NCBI GenBank assembly: GCA_001510575.1 | Contig: LNGK01000008.1 | Coordinates: forward strand, 4,288,981 to 4,352,980 | Source of the DNA: Knoxdaviesia capensis | Taxonomy: Eukaryota; Ascomycota; Sordariomycetes; Microascales; Gondwanamycetaceae | Length of the DNA stretch: 64,000 nt | Direction of reading: 5' to 3' | In this document: one piece after another, positions 53,863-64,000 of the stretch | How positions within the stretch are numbered: the first letter of the stretch is position 1 | Layout of the letters: each line of letters begins with the position of its first letter | Notes under the pieces: model-generated | Told to the model about the DNA's origin: nothing | Database searches by the model: none | What the model saw: only the letters and a program-made list of their open reading frames with translations | Program-made: the position numbers and the translations under genes

Positions 53863-56290
53863 GTGTGCAGCAGCCCTCCCAAGCTTCCGGAGATGCGGGA
53901 GTCTACGACGTAAACGTGGGTGTGACTTTCAAGGCCAAATAAAAACAGATGAAAACAGGAACACGAGGTTTCCGCAGAGTTCCAAGCTGCGGGGTTTTCC
54001 GTTTCGTGGCCGTCGATACAAGCAAACCCCGATGGTCCGGAGCCGAATGATGCCGGTCGCAAAGGCTTGTCGGATGACGAGGCGGGAGCTTTCCAAGAGA
54101 GTGTAAGCAGATATTTGAGCGGAGATAATGGAACGAGAAAAGAAGACTAGAAGCTGGACACTTCAGTGGGCAGGCAAAGCTATTCAATCAAACAAGAGCA
54201 TGAAATTCATCACCATAGGATTCTAAAAGCACAGGATGTCGTCTGTCTGACGATACCAGCCCTCGAGAGAAATGATTGGATCAGTGTGGCTGGAGAAGGA
54301 GCAAGCGGGACCCTCTCTGGCAAGGTGCTGAGAATGCCGGGGTTTGAGCTGGGACACCTGCCAGCACTTGCGAACAGCTGTTACCACCTGTCAAGGGTAA
54401 TCGTAACGCAGCCTCGCTCTTCATCCTCCAGTGCAACATCACCATATTTTGTTTTTATATAAGTCCCGAGTGTGTTATCTGGTGTGCTTAAGTAGTACTC
54501 TTGCTGCTTCTGTAATGTTATTTAATGTTTGGACTATTTCCTTCCTCACATATGCTAGACTTCTTCACCTCGTTCCCTCAAAAGTCAACATATTCCTAAG
54601 GGAGGGTAGGTAGGGATATGGGAACCTACATATCTTTCTTATACATAACCCTAACCCAGACCTTCCTCCTGGTTTCTTTTAGCTTTGACTTCCCTATCAT
54701 CCTAACCTCTTCCTCTTACTAGACATATTCTTTATTTAATTTACGAACCTCTTTGATATTATATAGTACCTGGATATCATAGTCTCTTTCCTCAAATCTA
54801 AACCATAACCTTCACCTAGTTCCTTTTGGGGAGCGGAGGGCATAATGCTGGATGCCTGGCATGAATCTCAGCTAGGTCCAGCACCTACACCTTAGACACC
54901 ATCGTTTTGAATCCAAGTCACAGCAACCAAGTAATGAAAAACAGACTCCAAGTCAGCCGTATATATGTGCTTTATAGTACATTCTATATCTTGAAAGATA
55001 AGAAGAATACCCTTTTGTATATAGATAATATATAGAGGAGGGACACTTAGATAATAAGTACCTGCTTCCCTATTGATCTACTCTGCCTAGAATTTATTTA
55101 CTACTCTTACATATCTTGCCTTCCCTTAATCTAGGCCACTACCAGTAGAGTATTTTCCCTCTCTTCTCTCTTTCATCTCATCATATCTACGCCGCTTAAT
55201 GCTTGCTCTGAATAGATAGTCTCTGTGAGGAATTCTCTCTTATCTTTGATTAGAAAAAATCCATTAAATTTATTTCCTAACGCTTCACCGAATAGCCGAG
55301 ATGACCTCTGTCCAACTCGATAATTGTGGTCGTTCCGCACGTCGTAGTGTGAGCCACAACCGCTTAATCGTAAGTTCACCTACCCGCTTTCATGTTTCTC
55401 GATCTTCTCTTTCGGTTACGAATATTCAATAGCATGAATTATGGGAGTTAGCTAGCCCAAGAATGGACGCACTAGTAAGTCTTATGATCTTCTCTTCTCT
55501 TATCATCCTAAATTTGATAGTGGGATGAGCTCAACTCGAGAATGGAGTCCAACTCGAATGTCGGAAGTCGTGCGCCACTGCGGGTGGAAACTGGTCAAGG
55601 GTATGTAGGCCGTCAGCCACAGTGCTCGCTGATTGGCTCTATCCCAGCTTCCTGACTGCCACCAGCTCGGCCCCGCAAATTTCTCAGAATCTGGAATTTC
55701 GTTGTTCTGCCTCCCCGTGCCTGAGAACTTGAATCAAGTTTAGTGTGGACGCTTTCTTGCTCCTATATAACGCGATTCCGCCCTGGACGACAAGACAGCT
55801 CAGCTCGACTTTGCCGCTTGGCTGCCCTTTTTTTCTTCCTTTTTTTCTTCCTTTTTTTTTGTCCTGTTCAGCTTTATTCTAACTTCCTTCCTTATTTTTC
55901 TTCTCATCCTCCTCTTGAGTACTCCCCCATCTTCTATCCAACTTCACATCGTCAAACCGAGACAGCTTCCTCCGATCATACACCGAGACATTGTCTTCTG
56001 GTGACGTCTGTCTTCACCGCGGGGTTTCCATTGCCGATCCTCAAAGCTAGCCACCAGCCATACGTATAACTGTGGCTTGAGCTGGTATGGCTGGTGTATC
56101 AGCTCGATTCCATCTCGTCTAGAAGTCACCCAGCCTTATCCCCCTCTCCGCCACTGCTCGGCATCCTTCATTCCTCGTCCCCAATTCGCCTGGCCTTGGC
56201 TGGCTCCGCAAGCCGGCCCTCCGATCTCGCCAAGCACGGCCTCTGTTCCACCCCTCTGGTTTCCCCCCCAACCGGGATCCTCCGCCCGCC
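53863..56290. other. Divergent intergenic region, TBC gene and the adaptor-motif gene
   Basis: Promoters of two diverging genes. 54640-55260 is AT-richer with no ORF over 70 codons. 55820-55960 is a pyrimidine-rich tract probably just upstream of the transcription start of the gene at 56291. ATAACCCTAACCC near 54646-54658 is a two-unit telomere-like motif. No gene seen. Confidence 0.55.
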
Positions 56291-58462
56291 ATGTCTGCTG
56301 ATCTCCTGGCCGAGTTCGAAGGCTTCTATACCGCCCCAACCCAGAACCAGACGGCTGCTCCCGCCGGTTCCACAGCACCACAGTTACCTGCAGGTCCCGG
56401 AGCCTCCTCTCAGCAGTCCAATCTGTTTGACTTCTCCGGCCTCTCCAACCCACCCTCCCAGTCTTATAACTCCTTCAACAGCACTGGCCTGCAGCCTCAA
56501 CAACCGCAAATCCCGGCATTTCAAAACGCCTCCGCCTCATCGTGGGACGCCTTCAACACTCCCGTCGCATCTACATCTACGCAATGGACCAGCTCCGGTG
56601 CATTCAACACCAGCGGGGCTTCCCAATCCACGGCAGGTCCGGTCTCGTCGTTTTCGTCGTTCTCCGGCGCTCCGGCATCTACAAGCACTGTAACCGACGA
56701 TGCCGACGACGGCTGGGGTGACTTTGAGGTTGCCGAGCCGGTAGCACCCGTAGCCCCTCCCGTATCAAAGCCTCAACTTCCGGTACTAGCGGCTTCAAAC
56801 TCGGCGACCCGTGCTGTGCGGTCCAACACGCTGGATATCATGACCAATAATCTGATAGACGTAGGCTGGCCATCCGCACGACCGCCTGCCGACACTCATT
56901 CCAAATCTCCCGCCCCACCGGCGTGGCTGGCCCCGAAACCCGAGCCTCCGCGCCAGATTCAGCCGAAGCCGCAGTCGACACTGACGACACCCGCTACGGA
57001 CCCGAATGTGCTTTTCGATGCCGATGATTTCGATGACTTCGAGTCTGCTGGTGTCGACGAGTCGTTTGGTGAGTTCGAGACGGCTACATCCGCTGCTCCC
57101 GTCAGCACAGCTCGTCCTGCAACAGTTCCTGTGAAAGCGCCCCAATTCTCCCAGCCGCTATCCCTGGATCTGCTGAGCCTTGACGACTCGTTTCCCCCGG
57201 TGCAATCAGCACCCGCCCCTCCCGGTCTATCCCTACGCAACTCCAATATTTCATCCGCACCACTGAAGCTGTCCACAGGTGATTCAACCATGACGTCGAA
57301 CTCGTATCCCCAAGCGCCCAAATCGCCTTCGTTCCAGACCCGCAATCCTTTTCCAGGCCTGCAGGTGAAGACGCCAATCCAAGAGTCGTTCCCTGCGACT
57401 CAACTCCCAGCCACACGACCACGGGTTGGTGGTGCCGAGACGGGAGATGGAGGCACCCCGGTGACGGCCTGGCCGTCGTTCGATGATACCAACGCCAAGC
57501 CGGGTGATGACTGGGCGCCATTTGAAGACTTCCCCACTGACGAGGCACCGCAAAAGCTGGCACAGAAAACCGGCCGTAGTGTGCCAGTGTCAGAGCCAGT
57601 ACCAGCAAACCCGGCTTCATCTTCTTCCAACTGGGACTGGGACGTTGTTGACAACGTTGTCCCACAGAAGGCAACCCCTGTGTCACAGCCGGCAAAGAGT
57701 GCTAAATCCAATACCGCCTCACGTCCCCCACCAGCAACCACAACTACCAAAAGTGTTCCAGTGGCGGATATCGACGACGGCGTAGACGAAGCTACACCCA
57801 CAAACATCCCCCCGCCATCGGTGCTCATGTCGATCCTCCCCGAGCTCTTCGACACCGCCAACTCGACACTCTTCAAGCCTCTCTCCAAACTATCGGCTTC
57901 TTCAGCCTTATCGACAGCCACCAGGAAACGGATCCTCAGCGACCCGGCAACGGCGGAGTTCCTGCGAGACTACCTGCTCCTGGCGACTGTTGCCGGCCGT
58001 ATTATCGCGGGCCGCAAGCTGCGGTGGCACCGAGACAAGTTCCTCTCCCGCGGGATGACTATCTCAGCAGCTGGCGCCAAAGGGATGAAGCTGGCGGGGA
58101 TCGACCGGGCGCAAACGGCGCGCGAGGACCGCGAGGCAACGGATGTTGTCGAGGCGTGGAAAGCGCTCGTGGGCCGGCTGCGCTCAACGGTGGCAACGGT
58201 CAACACCAACACCAGCAGCGGAGGGGGAGTCCCGCCGCTGCGGGTGCCGGAGATCTCGGAGCAGATGGCGGTGGCCACGGCGAAGATTGTGCCGACGGCC
58301 CCGCACCCGTGCCTGCTGTGTGGGCTCCGGCGGGATGAGCGGGTGGCCAAGGTGGATTTCGAGGTTGAGGATAGTTTTGGCGAGTGGTGGATAGAGCACT
58401 GGGGACACCGGGCGTGTCGGAATTTCTGGAAGCAGCATGAGCAGAAGTTGCGGCAGCGGTAG
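56291..58462 (+). CDS. Clathrin-adaptor-motif protein with Ppk6-like C-terminal domain
   Basis: 723 aa, single exon, ATG at 56291 after CCCGCC. The N-terminal two thirds are disordered with repeated acidic aromatic motifs: DDGWGDFE (140-146), DADDFDDFE (243-251), SFGEFE (258-263) and a later DDWAPFEDF. These resemble the DFxDF and WxxF-type peptides that bind adaptor ear domains (AP-1, GGA). From about residue 510 a conserved helical region follows (VLMSILPELFDTANSTLFKPL, GRIIAGRKLRWHRDKFLSR), ending with CLLCGLRRDERV and WWIEHWGHRACRNFW, a small Cys/His cluster. I recall such proteins being named serine/threonine-protein kinase ppk6, but no kinase motifs are present. A role in Golgi-endosome vesicle traffic is inferred from the motifs. 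Confidence 0.8.
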   Translation: MSADLLAEFEGFYTAPTQNQTAAPAGSTAPQLPAGPGASSQQSNLFDFSGLSNPPSQSYNSFNSTGLQPQQPQIPAFQNASASSWDAFNTPVASTSTQWTSSGAFNTSGASQSTAGPVSSFSSFSGAPASTSTVTDDADDGWGDFEVAEPVAPVAPPVSKPQLPVLAASNSATRAVRSNTLDIMTNNLIDVGWPSARPPADTHSKSPAPPAWLAPKPEPPRQIQPKPQSTLTTPATDPNVLFDADDFDDFESAGVDESFGEFETATSAAPVSTARPATVPVKAPQFSQPLSLDLLSLDDSFPPVQSAPAPPGLSLRNSNISSAPLKLSTGDSTMTSNSYPQAPKSPSFQTRNPFPGLQVKTPIQESFPATQLPATRPRVGGAETGDGGTPVTAWPSFDDTNAKPGDDWAPFEDFPTDEAPQKLAQKTGRSVPVSEPVPANPASSSSNWDWDVVDNVVPQKATPVSQPAKSAKSNTASRPPPATTTTKSVPVADIDDGVDEATPTNIPPPSVLMSILPELFDTANSTLFKPLSKLSASSALSTATRKRILSDPATAEFLRDYLLLATVAGRIIAGRKLRWHRDKFLSRGMTISAAGAKGMKLAGIDRAQTAREDREATDVVEAWKALVGRLRSTVATVNTNTSSGGGVPPLRVPEISEQMAVATAKIVPTAPHPCLLCGLRRDERVAKVDFEVEDSFGEWWIEHWGHRACRNFWKQHEQKLRQR

Positions 58463-61236
58463 AGAATGCGCGGCGTGTGTACTCGTAGATTGGCAAGAAT
58501 ATTGATGAATACAACAAAAGGTGTACTGTGCGAAATTTCCCCCAAGCCGACTTTTTTTTTTTTTTTTTTACATCTCTATCAACCCCCAACAAACACCCTG
58601 CTCAACAATGCCGACATCAACACAAGGCGTTTGCGGACACCATGCACGGAATGCTGATGAGCTGCAGGAAACACAACCAGGAAACACAACCAGAGAAAAG
58701 GCGTGGGCGGTAGAAAACAAATAATCCTTGCTGTTTTTGCATGGGCAAGAGGAAAAAACCGATGAAATGGTGGTAGAGGGAAGCATGCCTAGGGAAACGA
58801 GGGAAAAATGGGAATGGGAGGGGAGACCCAACCCAGCCTGTAAGAGATTGATTGTCCTGTTTGCTTAGGTTGTTCGGACCTTTTCTTGCTGGCGGTCCGG
58901 GGGCAGATCCATGTGGTGGCTGTCAAAAGACCTGTGAACAGTGCCAATACGCCCGGGACTGTGTGCCGGTCACTGTGGTGGCATCGTCACATTTTAGTGC
59001 ATCTGATTTCATTCGGGGGTTATTTGAATTGATTGTGCGTTTGAATGCTACTGCACGTTACAAACGCAAATGGGGAAGGAAGGAGGGAGGGAGGGGAGGG
59101 GGAGCATTATTGACACATACCTGCCATGTGCACAAGTCGAGCATCCGAACTGTGCGATCAGGCGGAAGTGGACTTAAAGCCACGCACACTCATGAAGAAT
59201 TGTAAGGACACCAGTTCGAGAGCTGGCTGTAGACTTGCGGCACAGAGTTCAGGAAGGTCAGCACGACAGGGGAGTGTTTGACTGGGTGCAGTACTTCCTT
59301 ACTCGGTATGGGCGCAGGACGTGTGCAGTGGTATATTGAAGGAGCAGATCGGAGAATGGCCAGAACGGACAACGGGTCGGGAGGGGACGAACGACGAAAG
59401 ATGCGAAGTGGTGTGTGTGTGGCCGAAGACTGCCCCGGCCAACTGCACTGTGTGCGTGATGCCTTGGGAGATGGGGCAAGCAGTCTTTCTTCGTTGAACG
59501 TGCAGCGTCCACTTGTGGGAAGCAACGCTCGTTCGTCTGGTCTGACAAAGCCGAATCGGTTCCTTCCGTAGCCACACTGGGACTTTTTGTGTGCGTGGAG
59601 GAAATGGGGGCCGTCAACACGTCTACATACTCTGCTGCGAAAAGAAAAAAAAAGAAAAAATTTCAAATAAACAAATAGATAGAAACAAAAATAAAAAGAA
59701 GAGGAAGGTCTTCCTATTTTCCGGCCGACTCTTCCAGAGAGTGAACGTTGGGTGGGTATTATATGGTTCGGACGTTTTGGCCACGCCGCCGTTTCGTTTC
59801 ATGGCAGATACGGGTTGATTTGGCTCCCTAGCTCGCTCTTTCCTCCTACGGTCCTACAGATTGCCACTTTTGGGGGTCTTTCGCTCCTGTTCTTTCCCTA
59901 ATAACGTCTAACATAAGGGCACACAATTGTCTGGAGCTCTGGAAAAGATGATTCATTGCACCTGTACTGCACTGTACTCCCGTATCTGGCTGCCCCCTTC
60001 CCTTCTCGCTCAGCCCTCGGTTGTACCCTCCCTCCCCAGGTCTCCAGCTCGGTTGCTTCCCCCAGCAGCTTTCCTCCAGTAGGATCGCTTCTTTCGATGG
60101 GGGGAGAGTTTACACACCTACCAGCCACACCGCTCCTACCTTACCTGTTAACCCTGGTCGAGAGCAGCTGGATGTTCAGTACAAGTTGAAGAAGAGTGTC
60201 TCATCTGGACAGGATGCTTCTTTCTGCTACTTGCATTAGGTTAGACACAGGTGGGCGGCACATATATGCATCGTCCTTTATGCCCATATCTGCTTTAGGA
60301 CATCATAATTGTGTAGATCCCTACCTGCCAATTGCACTCTATCACCAAGAGAAAGATTCTGATGCAATTGAAAAAATTGGCTGCACGTCTCTCGTAATAC
60401 TCCAGATCGGCACCGCTCGTAACCCCAGACGCATTCTCCAAAATACTCACTCTCCAATTGCTGTCGCCTGTGCCTCTTTTTCCCAATCTCTGCAGATAAC
60501 CAGTCACATGGAGCCAATCCAACCAGCTTCGTCTTGCTCCCAGCAAAGTTTCACTCAACGTACACTTAGCCCTTCTAGCAGTGTTTAGAGAGCCTGCCCT
60601 ATGTCTGACTCTTGTTGACTGGGCTTTTATTCTAGCTATATAAATCCGCCATAGACAGAGCCAGACCCGCTAAATTGAACCCCGCCATTCTTCTCGTCCG
60701 CGTCAAAAATCTTTCCTTGCCTGGCAAAAGGAAGGAAGGAAGGAAGGAAGGAAGTCCTGTCTTTCCTTCTGACTAAAGCAAAATGAGACTAGAGAAAGAA
60801 AAAAAAATCCCCTGTAATCGCCTCCTCCCTTAGACTAATCTTTAACCCTCTTCCTGCCTACCTAACAAACACTGCTGACTAAGTTAATTTTTTCCCTTCC
60901 GTCTTTTTTCCCTTTCTTTTTTTTTCTTCCTTTCTCTCTTCTTTTCTCTTCCCTACTCACGTCCACACATCTTAACACTTCTTTTTTACCACACAATTTC
61001 TCACCTCTCTCTTCCTCTTCCCTTTTCCTCCCCCCTCCTCTTCTCAATTTTCTCTTCCTTTTTCTCTCTTCTCCTCACCTTTTTCTTCTTTTCGAATCTC
61101 CATTTTGAAACTCTTTTTTTCTCCCCTCCTCCAACCTCAATTTCTTTTTTCGCCTCTCACCACCTTTTTTTCTTCCTCTCTCTCTTCGCCTCCCTCTTCT
61201 CCCCCCGCATCTCACCCCTCTCCGATCATTTTCCCG
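58463..61236. other. Intergenic region and KH-gene promoter
   Basis: 58463-58600 is the 3' region of the preceding gene, with a T run at 58553-58569. A (GGAA)n run lies at 60729-60752. From about 60860 to 61236 the plus strand is almost pure pyrimidine, the likely core promoter and first untranslated exon of the KH gene. Short frames at 59190-60588 have no recognisable domain. Confidence 0.55.
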
Positions 61237-61589
61237 GTAAGTGAATTTCTCATGGTTTGAGCTTCAAATCATGCAAAGTCTAGTCCTCAACTCCATCTCT
61301 GCACTCCACATCCTAAGTAGGATCTTGTTCTTTCACTTATCTATATCAATTGAATTATCTATTACTCTATGAAGCTATTTCTTCGGTCTTATCATCTGGT
61401 GCCTCTTATATCTTCACTACATTTTCCCTATGTTCTCCCTCCTGTTTTGGTCTTGCCTGCTCTTCCTACATTTATATATATTTCAACTCTCTTGTGAATG
61501 TTTGCTACATTATACGAGGAGTCTTAATATATGTATATCTAGTAAGGTCATGATCTAGCTTTATGTGTCATTACCTATCTCTTTTCTAG
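61237..61589 (+). other. Probable 5' UTR intron of the KH gene
   Basis: A strong donor GTAAGT at 61237 directly follows the pyrimidine-rich leader, and an acceptor TTTTCTAG ends at 61589. The 353-bp interval is AT-richer than its flanks and has no role in the coding frame, which begins at 61869. Confidence 0.45.
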
Positions 61590-61868
61590 GGCTCTTGCTA
61601 TCTATGGATTCCTTATTTTCCTGGCTTTGAGAATGAAAAGAAAACAAATAAGAAAACTAGCTACACTGACTTCTGTTTTTTTCCTCTTTTCCTTTTTTCT
61701 CCTCCGTTCATTGCTTGGTTCTCTTACGATCACACGAATCCTTCTTTCCCTACCACAAAGATTGAATCGGTGCGGTCCCTTCTGCTCGTCCATGCACTTT
61801 TTCCTAACTTATCATTAGATCCTCTTCCTCTAATTCTTCGTCTCCCCACGAATAATCTCTCGATAAAA

Positions 61869-63240
61869 ATGGCTGCTGCTCACGATAACGGTCATTCCAA
61901 CGGATCCGATGTCGACAACGACGTCCGTATGATGGACGAGCCTCGTCTCGGCCCCGATGGCGAACCCGCTCCCAAGACTGACGAGGAGTACGCTCAAGCT
62001 CAGCTTACTCTTCGTGCCATTGTCTCCTCGAAGGAGGCCGGTGTGATCATCGGGAAGTCGGGCAAGAACGTCGCTGATCTCAGAGATGAGACCGGCGTCA
62101 AGGCCGGCGTCAGCAAGTCGGTTCAGGGTGTCCACGACCGTGTCCTCACCGTGTCTGGTACATGCGACTCGATTTCCAAGGCCTACGCCCTGGTCACCAA
62201 GTCTCTCATGGAGGGTGCCCCCGCCGTTGGCATGGGTGGTGTTATCCAGGCCAACGGAACCCATCGTAAGTTCACTCGATGTGCCTCTTTTTTATTTCGT
62301 TTTGACAGGCTTCCCTCCTTCGTATGTAGTGAGTCTGGTCGCTAACAGCACCCCAACCTTTCTCCTTCAATAGCCGTCAAGCTGCTTATCTCGCACAACC
62401 AGATGGGCACCATCATTGGTCGCCAGGGTTTGAAGATCAAGCACATCCAGGATGTGTCCGGAGTGCGCATGATCGCGCAGAAGGACATGCTTCCCCAGTC
62501 GACCGAGCGTGTTGTCGAGGTCCAGGGCACTCCTGAAGGAATTCAGCGTGCCGTCTGGGAAATATCGAAGTGCTTGATTGACGATTGGCAGCGCGGTACT
62601 GGTACCGTTCTGTACAACCCTGTTGCCCGCAACCAGCCGGCTGGTGCGTCCACTCCCGCCACCGGCTCTGGTAGCAACTACAACTCGGGCTCGGGCACTG
62701 GCAACCGTAGCGGCGGTGATTACAACAATTCGCGTGTCATGCGTACCGGAAACGGCGCTGACTTCAGCGATGGAGGCTCGGGTGCCCCCCGTTCCTACAA
62801 CAACCGCCGTTCCAACTCCATGGGCGCTAGCCGTGGCGGACCCCCGACCCATGACGAGAATGGCGAGGAGATCCAGACCCAGAACATCAGCATCCCCGCT
62901 GACATGGTTGGCTGCATCATCGGCCGTGGTGGAACCAAGATTAGCGAGATTCGCAAGACCTCTGGTGCTCGCGTCTCTATCGCTAAGGTAATTTTCACCA
63001 TCCATTCGATTCTGCCCTTGTTTCTTTTTTCTTTCTTTCTTTTTTTTTTTTTTTTGCGTTTCTATCTATTCCAGTACTAACAATCTCCGTTTGCTTCCCC
63101 AGGCCACCCACGATGAGACTGGTGAGAGAATGTTCACCATTACCGGTACCGCCAAGGCCAACGAGAGCGCCCTCTTCCTTCTCTACGAGAACCTCGAGGC
63201 TGAGAAGATGCGCCGTAGCCAGGGCCAGACTTCGGAGTAA
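61869..63240 (+). CDS. Three-KH-domain RNA-binding protein (Rnc1/PBP2-like)
   Basis: Three exons: 61869-62265, 62374-62987 and 63103-63240, giving 382 aa. Intron 1 (108 bp) has donor GTAAGT and an acceptor AATAG. Intron 2 (115 bp) has GTAATT and a perfect TACTAAC branch site at about 63075-63081. All joins keep frame. Three KH domains carry intact GxxG loops: GKSG (62-65), GRQG (148-151) and GRGG (316-319). A Gly/Ser/Asn-rich linker (about 205-280) separates KH2 from KH3, and intron 2 falls inside KH3. The layout matches PCBP/hnRNP-E-like proteins, including S. pombe Rnc1 and S. cerevisiae Pbp2/Hek2, which bind C-rich single-stranded RNA and control mRNA stability or localisation. Targets here are unknown. 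Confidence 0.93.
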
Positions 63241-64000
63241 ATCATCTGAGCGAAATCGGAGCTTGTCCATTCCATGGACGTTAAACTTATGAAGGAACGA
63301 ATTCGATTTTATTGCCCCCCTTGTCGACACAAACCGTCTATTTTGCCTCTTCTCTGTCCCTTATTCTCCATCTCTCTCTCTCTCCTCTCTCTCTCCTGTC
63401 TCTCTCTCCTGTCTCTCTCTCTCTTTTTCTTAACTCTCTCGCTCTCGCTCACCAAAATTCAATATTCAAAGATTCAAAATCATCTCATTTCTCATCCTCA
63501 TTCCATTCTTGAAGAAGAAGAAAAACAGTGATCACTGCTCAACCCTTTTCCCCCTCCACCGCCCCCCACCCATTCCTATCTTTTGCATGATTCTTTTGAG
63601 ATTCCCGAGGCCTCCCCTCGGTCTCCAACTTTTCCCACTCCTACCCACCCTGTCTCTTCCCAGATTGCCATTCCTTCGAGCAGTGATCTTACAAACCACA
63701 GCAGACGCTTTCGTTCTTACCGAATATCAAAAACAAATATATTTCATAATTCGTACAGTATAAGCGTTGGAATTATAGGGGTATTTTTTTATGGTCGGAT
63801 TTGGCACACCTTCGATGATGATGTTACGGGGATTATCCAGATCTGACTTGCCGCAAGGCTGGCTTCCTTCTGCTTTTCCGGGGTTGACAAAAAAATTGGC
63901 TTTTTGACTATTCCTAGAAGATATGATGTGATGACGTCCCCTTTTTCTTTCGGGTTGTTCTGGTTCTATGCTGGTTCTGTTCTGTTCAACGAAATGCCTC
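63241..64000 (+). other. 3' region of the KH gene to the window end
   Basis: A pyrimidine-rich stretch with CT repeats at about 63367-63426 lies within 190 bp of the stop codon. The rest is mixed, with no ORF of note. Part is probably the 3' UTR. Confidence 0.55.
63367..63426. repeat. (CT)n-rich simple repeat
   Basis: Imperfect CTCTCT and TCTCCTGTCTC units in the 3' region of the KH-domain gene. Confidence 0.8.

Overview
The window looks like a scaffold-edge piece of a filamentous ascomycete genome (Pezizomycotina). Short introns of about 60-115 bp with GTAAGT-type donors, the pacC, STB3, 6-phosphogluconolactonase and TBC genes, and a heavily RIP-mutated repeat block all support this. Several conserved but uncharacterised proteins resemble ones I associate with Eurotiomycetes (Aspergillus/Penicillium relatives). 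That finer placement is an inference.

Region 1 (1 to about 16,270) is an AT-rich nest of dead retrotransposons. CpA/TpG is strongly depleted, TpA is abundant and CpG survives, which is the mark of repeat-induced point mutation (RIP). Three layers can be read. A Ty1/copia element on the minus strand (about 10,948-16,250) lies beside a minus-strand Ty3/gypsy copy (E2: LTR 10,665-10,947, leader 10,664-10,347 and then 549-1, running off the left edge). E2 is split by a complete plus-strand copy of its own family (E1, 550-10,342, LTRs of about 283 bp, TTAG target duplication). E1 keeps one reading frame through a whole gag-pol (2,008-7,842), damaged almost only by RIP-type changes, and carries an extra ORF between pol and the 3' LTR (about 8,580-9,582). 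The copia element contains a 725-bp tandem duplication of its integrase region.

Region 2 (about 16,270 to 64,000) has normal composition and widely spaced genes. In order they are: an STB3-like Sin3-binding protein (+, 20,622-21,710); the pH regulator pacC (-, 24,941-26,908) with a cluster of PacC target sites upstream; a TPR/MYND-like/SET protein (-, 29,443-31,233); 6-phosphogluconolactonase (+, 33,591-34,373); a Ser/Pro-rich protein of unknown function (-, 35,249-37,180); a 1050-aa disordered protein with a C-terminal Cys cluster (-, 39,538-42,690); a six-exon TBC1D5-like RabGAP (-, 51,012-53,862); a protein with clathrin-adaptor-type motifs (+, 56,291-58,462); and a three-KH RNA-binding protein (+, 61,869-63,240). 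A 401-bp MITE with 99-bp inverted repeats sits between the SET gene and 6-phosphogluconolactonase. Between 42,691 and 51,011 I found no intact gene, only a possible frameshifted Cys-rich ORF.

The genes do not form an obvious cluster. They are housekeeping and regulatory loci (transcription, ambient-pH response, pentose phosphate pathway, membrane traffic, RNA binding) next to a RIP-silenced repeat block. No tRNA, rRNA or CRISPR feature was found.
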